A stretch of 64,000 nt of DNA from Enterobacter asburiae (GTDB lineage: Bacteria > Pseudomonadota > Gammaproteobacteria > Enterobacterales > Enterobacteriaceae). Positions 1 to 9,000 of the stretch are shown piece by piece (position 1 is the first letter of the stretch; each line of letters begins with the position of its first letter). A program made the translations under genes and the position numbers. The stretch spans positions 1 through 64,000 of the forward strand of contig NZ_VRKN01000004.1 in the NCBI RefSeq assembly GCF_008080435.1, given 5' to 3'. The notes below the pieces were generated by a model that saw only the letters and a program-made list of their open reading frames with translations, was not told the DNA's origin and did no database searches.

Positions 1-6
1 CAGCAG

Positions 7-612
7 TCAGCTAAGAAATAACTCAAAGGCGGCCAGAGTAGTTGACGCGTATCGGCCAAGGTAGTTGACGTCTAATACTACGCCATCAAAACCGGCCTGG
101 ACGGCATTCAGTGCCGCCTGACGATAGTCCGCGATGATGCTGTGAATGTCCTTGCGCGAGAGCGTTCTCGGCCGCGGGCAGTCAACCATTTGGCCTTCTC
201 CCTGTTCATTCACCACCCACACCTTCGCATCCGGTGCCAGTGGTGACGGCGCAACGGGCTGACCATCCTGATGAAAGCGGGCGTGCGACATTCGCCCCAC
301 GTGCCAGAGCTGAGAAAAAATCACCCCGCCCGCCTGATGCACGGCGCCCGTCGTGAGTTGCCATCCTGAAACCTGCTCAGGCGAATGGATGCCAGGTGTC
401 CATGAGTATCCCTGACCCTGAGGCGAGATCTGCGTGGCTTCCGTGATGATTAATCCGGCGCTGGCCCGCTGCCGGTAATACTCAGCCATCAGCGCGGAGG
501 GAATATTTCCCGGCTGAAGGGAGCGTGCGCGGGTCATTGGCGCCATGACGATACGATTTTTCAGGTCTTGCTGACCCAGCCTGTAGCGTTCAAAAAGTGA
601 GATACGTTGCAT
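7..612 (-). pseudogene. Old Yellow Enzyme (NADH:flavin oxidoreductase) N-terminal half, disrupted
   Basis: The first ~177 residues read as an Old Yellow Enzyme/NemA-type FMN oxidoreductase: the early MAPMTRAR strand of the FMN barrel (residues 23-30), an LWHVGR segment, and AGFDG at 173-177. Family members continue from that point into the HGANGYL-type segment with the substrate-binding His/Asn pair and run to about 350-365 residues. Here the frame continues for 24 unrelated residues and stops at position 7-9. The lost half contains catalytic and FMN-binding parts, so the product is probably inactive. It is transcribed divergently from the LysR gene at 712, which was presumably its regulator. 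A chimeric but functional short protein is less likely. Confidence 0.75.
31..70. repeat. 17-bp imperfect direct repeat at the OYE breakpoint
   Basis: GGCCAGAGTAGTTGACG (31-47) recurs as GGCCAAGGTAGTTGACG (54-70), 23 bp apart. The pair lies just past the point where the oxidoreductase frame loses homology. It could mark a recombination or slippage junction. No transposon end is recognised. Confidence 0.5.
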
Positions 613-711
613 GTTTTCATCCCTTATGGTTTGGATGAAATCACTTTACAGGCGACATCTGATTTTGATAATCACACCAAAAGTAGATGCACTTTTCGGA
701 AAATATGAATA

Positions 712-1623
712 ATGGGTAAACTCGAAGACATGGCATTACTGGTGGAAGTTGCTGAGGCCGGAGGTCTTTCTACCGCCGGACGACGCCTGTCACTTTCCCC
801 CGCCACCATGACGGCCAGGCTGAAAGCGATTGAGGAGCGTTACCAGACGCGCCTGTTTCACCGGTCAACGCGTTCCATCACGCTGACCCGCGCCGGGGAA
901 GAGTTTTACCATGCCGCGCTGCGCGTGCTGGAAGAGATGCATCACGCCGAGTCGTTACTAACGCAAAAAGAAGGCGTGCTCAGCGGCAACATTCGCCTTT
1001 CTGCGCCCTCGGACTTTGGCAGACAGTATCTTAGCCCCGCCGTCGTGGAATTCTCCCGACGCCATCCTGACGTTAAATTTTTCATCTCGTTAAGAGAACA
1101 CGTTGAGGACCTGGTCGCTAACCGGCTGGATATGAGCGTGCGTTTCGGCAACCTGCCGGACAGCAGCCTTGTCGTCAGAAACATCCGCCCGAACCATCGG
1201 GTGCTGGTCGCCTCCGGGGAGTATCTTAACGACCGTGGCATCCCCGAAACGTTTGCAGATTTAGCTCAGCACCGGTGCCTGGCGCTTGAGTCTCAGGGTG
1301 TGGTGATGAACGAATGGCGCTTTGAAACGAATGGCGAGGAAAGCGTTGTTCGCGTAGAGCCTGCCATGGTGTGCGACGACGGAGCATTGCTTCGACAGTG
1401 GGCTCTGAGCGGGGCTGGCATCGCGGGGAAATCGTGGTGGGATGTCAAAGACGATGTTGAAACCGGAAGGCTCACGGTGCTGTTTGCCGACAGCTTCACC
1501 GGCTTTAGCCGATTCGATCGCAAAGATGTCGGGCTGCAGTTTGTTTACCCACAGCGCAAACTGCAGCCGCTTCAGGTCACGGCTTTTAGCCAGTTTTTTC
1601 TCGACTGGCTAAAAAAACATTAA
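712..1623 (+). CDS. LysR-family transcriptional regulator
   Basis: A 303-residue LysR regulator. The N-terminal winged helix-turn-helix (about residues 1-60, with the LSPATMTARLKAIEERYQTRLFHR segment type) is followed by a substrate-binding domain of usual length. It is divergent from the truncated Old Yellow Enzyme gene; LysR genes commonly control the divergent neighbour, so its target may now be broken. The roughly 100-bp gap between them is AT-rich and would hold both promoters. The inducer cannot be read from the sequence. The family call is secure and the specific role is unknown. Confidence 0.9.
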   Translation: MGKLEDMALLVEVAEAGGLSTAGRRLSLSPATMTARLKAIEERYQTRLFHRSTRSITLTRAGEEFYHAALRVLEEMHHAESLLTQKEGVLSGNIRLSAPSDFGRQYLSPAVVEFSRRHPDVKFFISLREHVEDLVANRLDMSVRFGNLPDSSLVVRNIRPNHRVLVASGEYLNDRGIPETFADLAQHRCLALESQGVVMNEWRFETNGEESVVRVEPAMVCDDGALLRQWALSGAGIAGKSWWDVKDDVETGRLTVLFADSFTGFSRFDRKDVGLQFVYPQRKLQPLQVTAFSQFFLDWLKKH

Positions 1624-1635
1624 CGCAATAAACAG

Positions 1636-1644
1636 TGATACACT
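1636..1644 (+). promoter_or_regulatory. Extended -10 promoter for the HAD gene
   Basis: TGATACACT fits TGn plus a -10 hexamer (TACACT, 1639-1644). Transcription would start near 1651 and give a ~30-nt leader before the ATG at 1681. The same element recurs at 4090, with similar flanks, and at 21554. Confidence 0.5.
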
Positions 1645-1680
1645 CGCCCGATACAACTCATTATCCCGTCAGAACGGCTT

Positions 1681-2280
1681 ATGACTACAAATATTGCTTT
1701 TTTCGATTTCGATGGAACGATAACGTTTTCCGACACTTTCACCCCGTTTATTTATCGTTCTGTTGATGAAAAAACGCTACGCCGTGGAAAGTTGCGCCTT
1801 CTTCCCTACATCCTCGCCTATAAAATGGGCGCGTTATCGGGATCGGTTTTACGAAAAAAAGTGGTAAGAATAGCGTTAGCAGGCAAATCTGAAACTGAAT
1901 TAAAAAAGGCCGGGCTTTTCTACAGTAAAACAGAAATTCCTGCCCTGTTGCGAGAGGATGCCATGAAGAAAATCAGCTGGCATAAATCTCAAGGGGATAC
2001 GGTGGTTGTGGTCTCAGCCTCGCTTGATTTATACCTTAAACCCTGGTGCGAGCAGAATGGGCTGGAACTCTTATGCAGTGAAGTGGCATTTTCAGGTGGA
2101 AAAGCTACCGGAAAATACAAAAAGGGTGACTGCAGCGCTCACTTAAAAAAAACGAAGATCATTGATAATTATGATTTATCTTCATACAACGTCATCTATG
2201 CCTATGGCGATACGAAGGAAGATTTAGACATGCTCTCTCTTGCTTCGAAAAAATTTTATCAATGGAAAGAAATAGCCTGA
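1681..2280 (+). CDS. HAD-IB family phosphatase (YfhB/PgpC-like)
   Basis: A 199-residue HAD-superfamily hydrolase. Motif I is FFDFDGT (nucleophile D9, general acid D11). Motif II is the VVVSAS strand in the middle. Motif IV is YGDTKEDLDML near the C-terminus. Length and the layout of the helical cap (about residues 20-95) fit the HAD-IB branch containing phosphoserine phosphatase and the phosphatidylglycerophosphatase C family (YfhB). A lipid-phosphate or small phosphoester substrate is possible, but the sequence does not settle which. It stands alone behind its own extended -10 promoter. Confidence 0.8.
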   Translation: MTTNIAFFDFDGTITFSDTFTPFIYRSVDEKTLRRGKLRLLPYILAYKMGALSGSVLRKKVVRIALAGKSETELKKAGLFYSKTEIPALLREDAMKKISWHKSQGDTVVVVSASLDLYLKPWCEQNGLELLCSEVAFSGGKATGKYKKGDCSAHLKKTKIIDNYDLSSYNVIYAYGDTKEDLDMLSLASKKFYQWKEIA

Positions 2281-2382
2281 TCCCGCCATGACATATCAGA
2301 AAAACATCTAAATAAGAGATAGCGCGCATTTCGCTGACAACCTCAGGACTACTCTGGGAGCGGTTTTCAGGAGGTACAAAAC

Positions 2383-2697
2383 ATGAAAAAGCTTCTGATA
2401 TGTTGTTTGTTCGGTAATACCGCAAACTCTCTCGCCAAAAAGATGCAGTCTCTGGCAGAACGCGAAGGCTATCCACTGATGATTAGCGCTGTTGGGCTGG
2501 ATAACTTCGCCAGTGTCGCTCCCGCTTTCGATGGTTTCCTCATTGCGCCGCACATTCAGTACAAGCTCGATGAGATAAAAGAAACGGTGGGTCATACGCG
2601 CTCAATCGCTATTATTGAGAGTCTACCCTATGCCTCTCTGGACGCGAGTAAAGTGTTGAATTTCGTGAAGGAAAAGATGCCTGAACTGGCTGCCTGA
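2383..2697 (+). CDS. Orphan PTS lactose/cellobiose-type IIB component
   Basis: A 104-residue protein with the compact IIB fold of the lactose/chitobiose PTS family. The N-terminal strand MKKLLICCLFGNTANSLAKKM places cysteines at positions 7-8 where the phosphorylated Cys of ChbB-type IIB proteins lies, followed by a phosphate-binding-loop-like GNTANS turn. A strong Shine-Dalgarno (GGAGG at about 2370) precedes the ATG. No IIA or IIC gene is nearby, so it would have to work with components encoded elsewhere or act as a regulatory phosphoprotein. Family call is moderate to good; the sugar is unknown. Confidence 0.7.
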   Translation: MKKLLICCLFGNTANSLAKKMQSLAEREGYPLMISAVGLDNFASVAPAFDGFLIAPHIQYKLDEIKETVGHTRSIAIIESLPYASLDASKVLNFVKEKMPELAA

Positions 2698-2741
2698 TAT
2701 ACAAGGCCGCATCGGTTTTGCGGCCTCCTCTCACCCGCCGA

Positions 2742-3110
2742 TCAAAACGTGTCTACACAAGGCTGGCCGACCTTATTAATGGCGTTTTTTAACCTGGTTC
2801 TGAGTTCAATTAACGCCGCTTCTTTCTCTTCAAGCTGCTGCAACTTGCGGCGCAGGGAAGCTTGTTTTTGCTCAGCGGTAAATTTGTCGTCAACCCAGAC
2901 AGCTAAAACCTCTGAAATTTCGGCTAAGGTAAAGCCCAGCATTTTGGCATGCTTGATCATGTTTAAACGCTGTAAATCAACGGCAGAATAGACTTTGTAG
3001 TTATTGCTGCGATTGGGTTGCGGGATATTCTCTAACAGCCCTTGCCGCTCATAGTAACGGACCGTCTCTTTCGACATTCCCGTTTTCGCACACAGTTCGC
3101 CAATTCGCAT
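2742..3110 (-). CDS. MerR-family transcriptional regulator
   Basis: A 122-residue MerR regulator: winged helix-turn-helix at residues 1-70 (MRIGELCAKTGMSKETVRYYERQGLL), then a long dimerisation helix at about 80-112. A single C-terminal cysteine (C118, GQPCVDTF) is present but not the multi-cysteine metal site of MerR/CueR. It is divergent from the SDR gene at 3207, and the 96-bp gap holds a MerR-type promoter with a 20-bp spacer and central dyad. It therefore very likely controls the SDR gene and itself. The effector is unknown; a metal ion looks unlikely. Confidence 0.9.
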   Translation of the reverse strand: MRIGELCAKTGMSKETVRYYERQGLLENIPQPNRSNNYKVYSAVDLQRLNMIKHAKMLGFTLAEISEVLAVWVDDKFTAEQKQASLRRKLQQLEEKEAALIELRTRLKNAINKVGQPCVDTF

Positions 3111-3140
3111 CGCGTCGCCCTCACCTTGTAAAAATCACGC

Positions 3141-3172
3141 TTGACCGTGTACCTAAGTGCACGGTTTATCCT
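3141..3172 (+). promoter_or_regulatory. MerR-type promoter/operator of the SDR gene
   Basis: TTGACC (-35, 3141-3146) and TATCCT (-10, 3167-3172) are separated by 20 bp, longer than the optimal 17 and typical of MerR-activated promoters. Centred in the spacer is a near-perfect dyad, ACCGTGTAC (3144-3152) - CTAA - GTGCACGGT (3157-3165), with one mismatch. This is the DNA-distortion architecture of the family. Confidence 0.75.
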
Positions 3173-3206
3173 GTGCTGCATACATTAGGATAACGGGATT
3201 ATAGAT

Positions 3207-4001
3207 ATGAATTCTTTTGATTATACAGGAAAAACAGCACTGATTACCGGAGCGTCTTCGGGCATAGGTCGTGATTTCGCCAGGCAACTCGCGGCCCGCG
3301 GCGTGGCATTGATCCTGATCGCCCGCTCCGAGCCAAAGCTGCAGGCGCTTGCCGCAGAGTTAGTCAGAAAGCATGGCGCATCCATCACGATTATTGTGCA
3401 GGATTTAGTGACACCGCAAGCCATTCCCCACATTGTGGAACGGCTTGAAACCTTAAGACGTTTCCCCGACATTCTGATCAATTGCGCCGGGTTCGCCACC
3501 TATGGACCATTCGAAAAGCTGTCGTTCGACAGGCAGCGTGATGAAATAAACCTGAACTGCCTGGCCCCCGTGGAACTGACTCATGCCATGCTCCCGGGAA
3601 TGCTGCAGCAAGGCTCCGGGGTGATTATTAATGTTTCCTCAACGGCCGCGATGCAACCAGATCCCTATATGGCGATTTATGGCGCAACCAAAGCATTCCT
3701 GCTCTCGTTTTCGAATGCGCTGTGGGGAGAATATCGCGCAAAGGGCATCCGCGTCCTGGCGCTTTGCCCCGGCGCAACGGATACGGCCTTTTTTGATGTG
3801 GTGAATGCAGAGGAAGCCTCGGTAGGTAAAAGAATGCCCGCTGACAAGGTGGTCACCCTGGCGTTGAAGGCCGTGGAGAATAACCGTAACTACCTGATTA
3901 CCGGATGCGGTAACTGGCTTCTGGGGCAACTACACCGGTTCGTGACGCGCAAGCGTCTGGTGCTCATCGTTGAAAAAATATTGCGTCCACGCTCGGCTTA
4001 A
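3207..4001 (+). CDS. Short-chain dehydrogenase/reductase (SDR)
   Basis: A 264-residue classical SDR. The nucleotide-binding loop is TGASSGIG (14-21), NCAG (92-95) stabilises the core, and the active site comprises the serines at 144-145, Tyr158 and Lys162 (YGATK). The C-terminus is slightly longer than the minimal fold and ends in a basic segment, as in DltE/YqjQ-type SDRs. Cofactor is NAD(P)H; the substrate is not predictable. It is divergent from the MerR gene and transcribed from the MerR-type promoter, so it is probably an inducible detoxification or reductase enzyme. Confidence 0.85.
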   Translation: MNSFDYTGKTALITGASSGIGRDFARQLAARGVALILIARSEPKLQALAAELVRKHGASITIIVQDLVTPQAIPHIVERLETLRRFPDILINCAGFATYGPFEKLSFDRQRDEINLNCLAPVELTHAMLPGMLQQGSGVIINVSSTAAMQPDPYMAIYGATKAFLLSFSNALWGEYRAKGIRVLALCPGATDTAFFDVVNAEEASVGKRMPADKVVTLALKAVENNRNYLITGCGNWLLGQLHRFVTRKRLVLIVEKILRPRSA

Positions 4002-4089
4002 GCGAAAACGGCTCTGTTCAGTGCAAGGGAGTTGCGCTGAAATCCTCGCTTATCGCAGACAGATAGATGCCATAGTGCACGAAAAACAG

Positions 4090-4098
4090 TGATACACT
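4090..4098 (+). promoter_or_regulatory. Extended -10 promoter upstream of the TetR gene
   Basis: TGATACACT again fits TGn plus -10 (TACACT, 4093-4098). About 55 bp around it resemble the region before the HAD gene: both carry AACAGTGATACACT and then CCCGTC, GAA, GGCT and ATGA in the same order. Confidence 0.45.
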
Positions 4099-4133
4099 TA
4101 CCCACCTGGTTGATCGTCCCGTCTGAAGGGCTC

Positions 4134-4199
4134 ATGATGAATGGCGGTAACCAAAGTACGAAATGGTCACTCGTTGTTAATCGTAGCCTGTCACGCTAA
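4134..4199 (+). CDS. Possible 21-residue leader ORF
   Basis: An ATGATG start opens a 21-codon frame (MMNGGNQSTKWSLVVNRSLSR) that ends 9 nt before the TetR start at 4209. It sits just downstream of the extended -10 promoter. No family is recognised and the ribosome-binding site is weak, so it may be chance or the remnant of a duplicated 5' end. A TGGTCAC half-site matching the downstream TetR operator lies inside it at about 4164-4170. Confidence 0.2.
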   Translation: MMNGGNQSTKWSLVVNRSLSR

Positions 4200-4208
4200 G
4201 CTTAAATA

Positions 4209-4823
4209 ATGACTAAAAATATGAACCCCCCATCAGCACGTGGTCCACTTGACCACGCTGTCAGAGAGCAAATCGTCGAAGCGGCTTTTGAGCACTTCGG
4301 TCACTACGGCTATGAAAAAACCACCGTCGCCGAACTGGCTAAATCCATCGGTTTTTCAAAGTCCTACATTTATAAGTTTTTCGATTCCAAACAGGCTATC
4401 GGCGAGGTGATCTGCGCTAACCGCCTGGAGTTGATCATGACGGCAGTGCTTTCCGCCATCAAGGATGCGCCGTCAGCAAGCGAAAAATTACGCCGCCTTT
4501 TCAGGGCGCTCACCGAAGCGGGGAGCGAGCTGTTTTTCCATGACCGTAAGCTTTACGACATTGCCGCCGTCGCCGCACGCGAGCAGTGGCCGTCGACAGA
4601 ACGGTATGCAGAAAGCCTGATGAAGCTGATTGAGAGCATCATTATCGAAGGCAGGCAGGCCGGCGAGTTCGAAAGAAAAACGCCGCTGGATGAGGTCACA
4701 CAGGCTATCCACATGGTGATGTGTCCTTTTATCAACCCCATCCAGCTGCAGTACAACCTCGAAATGGCCCCCACCGCGGCGGTGCTCCTCTCTTCACTGA
4801 TTTTAAGAAGCCTGGCCCCCTAA
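4209..4823 (+). CDS. TetR-family regulator of the RND efflux operon
   Basis: A 204-residue TetR regulator. The helix-turn-helix lies at about residues 38-64 (TTVAELAKSIGFSKSYIYKFFDSK) and is followed by a helical ligand-binding domain. It lies 74 bp upstream of, and in the same direction as, the efflux adaptor gene. The gap contains a dyad with GTGACCA/TGGTCAC arms over the adaptor's -35 box, and one matching half-site lies upstream of this gene. That suggests repression of the pump and autoregulation. The inducer is probably a pump substrate, unknown here. Confidence 0.9.
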   Translation: MTKNMNPPSARGPLDHAVREQIVEAAFEHFGHYGYEKTTVAELAKSIGFSKSYIYKFFDSKQAIGEVICANRLELIMTAVLSAIKDAPSASEKLRRLFRALTEAGSELFFHDRKLYDIAAVAAREQWPSTERYAESLMKLIESIIIEGRQAGEFERKTPLDEVTQAIHMVMCPFINPIQLQYNLEMAPTAAVLLSSLILRSLAP

Positions 4824-4826
4824 TTT

Positions 4827-4862
4827 GTGACCATTGACATTTTTGGTCACTAGTCAGAGAAT
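4827..4862 (+). promoter_or_regulatory. Efflux operon promoter with overlapping TetR operator
   Basis: TTGACA (-35, 4834-4839), a 17-bp spacer and GAGAAT (-10, 4857-4862) form a good sigma-70 promoter for the adaptor gene. A perfect 7-bp inverted repeat, GTGACCA (4827-4833) and TGGTCAC (4844-4850), straddles the -35 box. This is where a TetR repressor would block polymerase. Confidence 0.7.
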
Positions 4863-4897
4863 GCGGATACCGTCCTGTTACGTCAAAAAGGTTTCCC

Positions 4898-6007
4898 ATG
4901 CTCAGGCTCACTTCAGCCCGCGTTGCCGTTTGTCTCCTGCCGTTTGCCCTTGTGGCGTGCGGCGATATTTCCGCGAGTGACGATCCGCGGACAAAGCCAC
5001 CGCTCGTCAGATCCGCATCCGTCGAGCTTGCGAATAATACCGCCCGCGCCTTTACGGGCGTGGTGGTCGCAAGAACGCAAAGCGATTTGGGTTTCAGGGT
5101 TCAGGGAAAAATCCTTGAGCGACTGGTCGATACGGGGCAGACCGTCAAACAGGGTCAGCCCTTACTGCGCCTGGATCCGGTTGACCTGAAATTACAAGCT
5201 CAGGCGCAGCAGCGTGCGGTGGATGCTGCCCAGGCGCGCGCACGAAAAGCCTCCAGCGATGAGGCGCGGTATCGCGGTCTTGTGGCGTCCGGTGCCGTGT
5301 CTGCCTCTGAGTATGACCAGATCAAAGCGGCGGCCGATACGGCCAGAGCCGATCTCAGCGCCGCCCGGGCGCAGGCCAGCGTGGCGCAAAACGCCACAGG
5401 CTATGCCGTACTGCTGGCGGATTCAGACGGCGTGGTCATGGAGACGCTCGCCGAGCCGGGTCAGGTCGTCAGTGCCGGACAGGTGGTGATCAGGCTCGCC
5501 AGAGCGGGACAGCGTGAAGCGCTCGTGCAGCTTCCGGAAACACTGCGCCCTGCCGTCGGCAGCGAAGCGCAGGCCACGCTTTATGGCAATGAAGAACACC
5601 CGGTCACCGCAACGCTGCGCCTGCTGTCTGACTCAGCCGATGCCACGACCCGCACTTATGAAGCCCGCTACGTGCTGGATGGCCTGCTGGCGAACGCGCC
5701 GCTGGGAGCGACCGTCACGCTGAACATTCAGGACAATAAAGCGGAAGGTCAGGTGATGCAGGTTCCGCTGGCTTCACTCTATGATGCGGGAAAAGGTCCT
5801 GGCGTCTGGCGCATTTCCGCCCAGCCGGCAAAGGTCGCATGGACGCCCGTCAAGGTGCTGAGCGTGGGTGAAGATGCGGTGCAGGTCACGGGCGGCGTGA
5901 AGCCCGGTGAAAAGATTGTTGCGTTAGGCGCACATCTTCTGCACGAAGGTGAGGTCGTCAGGCTTGCTAAACAACGCAATGCCGCCCTGGCGGAGAGCAC
6001 ACCATGA
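4898..6007 (+). CDS. RND efflux periplasmic adaptor (membrane fusion protein)
   Basis: A 369-residue adaptor of the AcrA/MexA superfamily. The N-terminus is a lipoprotein signal with lipobox LVAC (Cys21), so the protein is probably anchored in the inner membrane. The order is beta-barrel/lipoyl strands (FRVQGKILERLVDTGQTVKQGQPLLRL), an alpha-helical hairpin rich in Ala/Gln/Arg (about residues 100-160), the second lipoyl half, then beta-barrel and membrane-proximal domains. It links the inner-membrane pump to an outer-membrane channel. Its TGA overlaps the pump's ATG (ATGA). No outer-membrane factor is encoded, so TolC is the likely partner. Confidence 0.92.
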   Translation: MLRLTSARVAVCLLPFALVACGDISASDDPRTKPPLVRSASVELANNTARAFTGVVVARTQSDLGFRVQGKILERLVDTGQTVKQGQPLLRLDPVDLKLQAQAQQRAVDAAQARARKASSDEARYRGLVASGAVSASEYDQIKAAADTARADLSAARAQASVAQNATGYAVLLADSDGVVMETLAEPGQVVSAGQVVIRLARAGQREALVQLPETLRPAVGSEAQATLYGNEEHPVTATLRLLSDSADATTRTYEARYVLDGLLANAPLGATVTLNIQDNKAEGQVMQVPLASLYDAGKGPGVWRISAQPAKVAWTPVKVLSVGEDAVQVTGGVKPGEKIVALGAHLLHEGEVVRLAKQRNAALAESTP

Positions 6008-9000
6008 GCGGAAGCCGCTTCAACCTGTCAGCGCTGGCCGTCCGCGAACGTTCCGTCACGCTGTTTCTGATCGTTCTCGTTACGATTGCCGGAATTTACG
6101 CCTTCTTTGGGCTCGGGCGCGCGGAGGATCCGCCCTTCACGGTAAAGCAAATGACGGTGATAACCGTCTGGCCGGGCGCGACCGCGCAGGAGATCCAGGA
6201 TCAGGTCGCCGAACCGCTGGAGAAGCGCCTGCAGGAACTCAAATGGTATGATCGTACCGAAACCTATACCCGTCCCGGTATGGCGTTTATCACATTGTCA
6301 TTGCAGGACAAGACCCCGCCTGCCGAAGTGCAGGAGGAGTTCTATCAGGCGCGTAAGAAGCTTGGAGATGAATCTCAACGTCTTCCGGCGGGCGTCATCG
6401 GCCCGATGATCAATGACGAATTCTCGGATGTCACCTTTGCCCTCTTTGCCCTGAAAGCGAAAGGCGAACCGCAGCGGCAACTGGTACGTGATGCCGAAGG
6501 CCTGCGCCAGCAGCTTCTGCACGTTCCCGGCGTGAAGAAAGTGAACATTATCGGCGAACAGGCCGAGCGGATTTATATCTCCTTCTCCCATGACCGTCTG
6601 GCGACGATAGGGCTTTCACCCCAGGATATTTTCAATGCCCTCAACAGCCAGAACGCGTTAACTGCAGCGGGTTCCATTGAGACCCGAGGCGCGCAAATTT
6701 TTATCCGCCTGGACGGCGCGTTCGATGAACTGCAGAAAATCCGCGATACGCCTTTTGTTGCTCAGGGCAAAACGCTCAAGCTGTCCGATGTGGCGACGGT
6801 TGAACGGGGCTATGAAGACCCCCCGACGATGCTGATACGTAATCAGCATGAACCCGCCCTTCTGCTGGGCATCGTGATGCGCGAAGGCTGGAACGGTCTG
6901 GCGCTGGGTAAAGCGCTGGATGCGGAAACGGCAAAAATAAATGATAGCCTGCCGCTTGGCATGTCTCTGACCAAAGTCACCGACCAGTCCGTGAATATTC
7001 GCTCGTCGGTCGATGAGTTTATGATCAAATTCTTCGTCGCCCTGCTTGTGGTCATGGTGGTGTGTTTTGTCAGTATGGGCTGGCGCGTGGGGGTGGTCGT
7101 TGCAGCAGCGGTGCCGCTGACGCTGGCGGTCGTCTTCGTGGTGATGGAAGCCGCGGGAATAAACTTTGACCGAGTGACGCTGGGCTCCCTGATCCTCGCC
7201 CTCGGCCTGCTGGTTGATGATGCCATTATCGCCATCGAAATGATGGTGGTTAAAATGGAGGAAGGTTACGACAGAATCAAAGCCTCGGCCTTCGCCTGGA
7301 GCCATACCGCCGCGCCCATGCTGGCCGGTACCCTGGTGACGGCCATTGGCTTTATGCCGAATGGTTTTGCCCAATCGACCGCCGGGGAATACACCAGCAA
7401 TATGTTCTGGATTGTCGGCCTCGCCCTGATTGCATCGTGGTTTGTCGCGGTGGTATTCACGCCGTATCTTGGGGTGAAGATCCTGCCGGCGATCCCTAAA
7501 GTAGAAGGGGGTCATGCCGCCATCTATAACACGCCTCGCTATAACCGTTTTCGCCAGCTGCTTGGCCGCGTTATCGCCAGAAAATGGCGAGTAGCCGGGT
7601 CGGTGGTCGCCATTTTCATCCTGGCCGTACTCGGCATGGGGCTGGTAAAAAAACAATTCTTCCCGACCTCCGATCGCCCGGAAGTACTGGTTGAGGTGCA
7701 GATGCCCTACGGCACCTCGATTGAGCAAACCAGCGCCGCAACCGCAAAAATAGAAGCGTGGCTGGGCCAGCAGCCTGAAGCCAAAATTGTCACTGCTTAT
7801 ATTGGTCAGGGTTCGCCCCGCTTTTATCTGGCGATGGCGCCTGAACTGCCCGACCCGTCTTTTGCGAAAATCGTGATCCTGACGGACAGCGAGACGTCAC
7901 GCGAGGCGCTCAAGCTCCGGCTGAGAGAAGCTGTCGCCAACGGCCTTGCGCCCGAAGCGCGCGTGCGGGTGACGCAGCTGGTGTTTGGCCCTTACTCGCC
8001 CTTCCCGGTTGCGTGGCGCGTGACGGGTCCGGATGTCGGACAGGTGCATGACATCGCTGATAAGGTGAAAGCCGTGCTCCAGGCAAGTCCGATGATGAGA
8101 ACCGTCAACACCGACTGGGGGTCACGCGTTCCCGTATTGCATTTCACTCTCGATCAAAACCGCCTGCAGGCGACCGGTTTAACCTCCAGTGCCGTTGCCG
8201 ATCAGCTTCAGTTCCTGCTCTCAGGCGTGCCTGTTACCTCCGTGCGGGAAGATATTCGCTCGGTAGAGGTGATTGGCCGCGCGGCGGGAGATATCCGTCT
8301 TGACCCGGCAAAAATCGAGGGTTTCACCCTTGTTGGCAATGCGGGACAGCGCGTTCCGCTGTCTCAAATCGGCAAGATTGAGATCGGTATGGAAGATCCG
8401 ATCCTGCGCCGTCGCGATCGCACCCCGACGATTACCGTGCGGGGCGATATCGCTAACAATCTTCAGCCGCCGGATGTGTCGGTCGCCATCATGAAGCAAC
8501 TCCAGCCGATTGTGGATGCGCTGCCGGCCGGGTACCGAATCGACATGGCGGGTTCGATTGAGGAATCGGGTAAAGCCACGCAGGCAATGCTTCCGCTGTT
8601 CCCGATCATGATTGCCCTGACGCTGCTGATCATCATTTTGCAGGTGCGCTCAATCTCGGCGATGGTGATGGTGTTCCTAACCGCGCCGCTGGGGCTAATT
8701 GGCGTGGTGCCCGTGCTGTTGATTTTCAATCAGCCGTTTGGCATCAACGCGCTGGTCGGTTTGATCGCCCTTTCCGGCATTCTTATGCGCAATACGCTGA
8801 TCCTGATCGGTCAAATCGATCATAACCAGAAGGACGGTCTCGAGCCGTTCCAGGCGGTGGTTGAAGCGACGGTCCAGCGCGCACGCCCGGTCTTACTGAC
8901 CGCCATGGCCGCCGTGCTGGCGTTCATTCCCCTGACGCATTCAGTGTTCTGGGGCACGCTTGCCTGGACGCTGATCGGCGGAACGCTGGGCGGGACGATC

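Noticed and set aside
6658..7728. 356-codon minus-strand open frame inside the RND permease gene
   Set aside because: It is antisense to a clearly conserved pump gene, and its His/Arg/Gln-rich product has no recognisable domain; it is a shadow of GC-rich codons.
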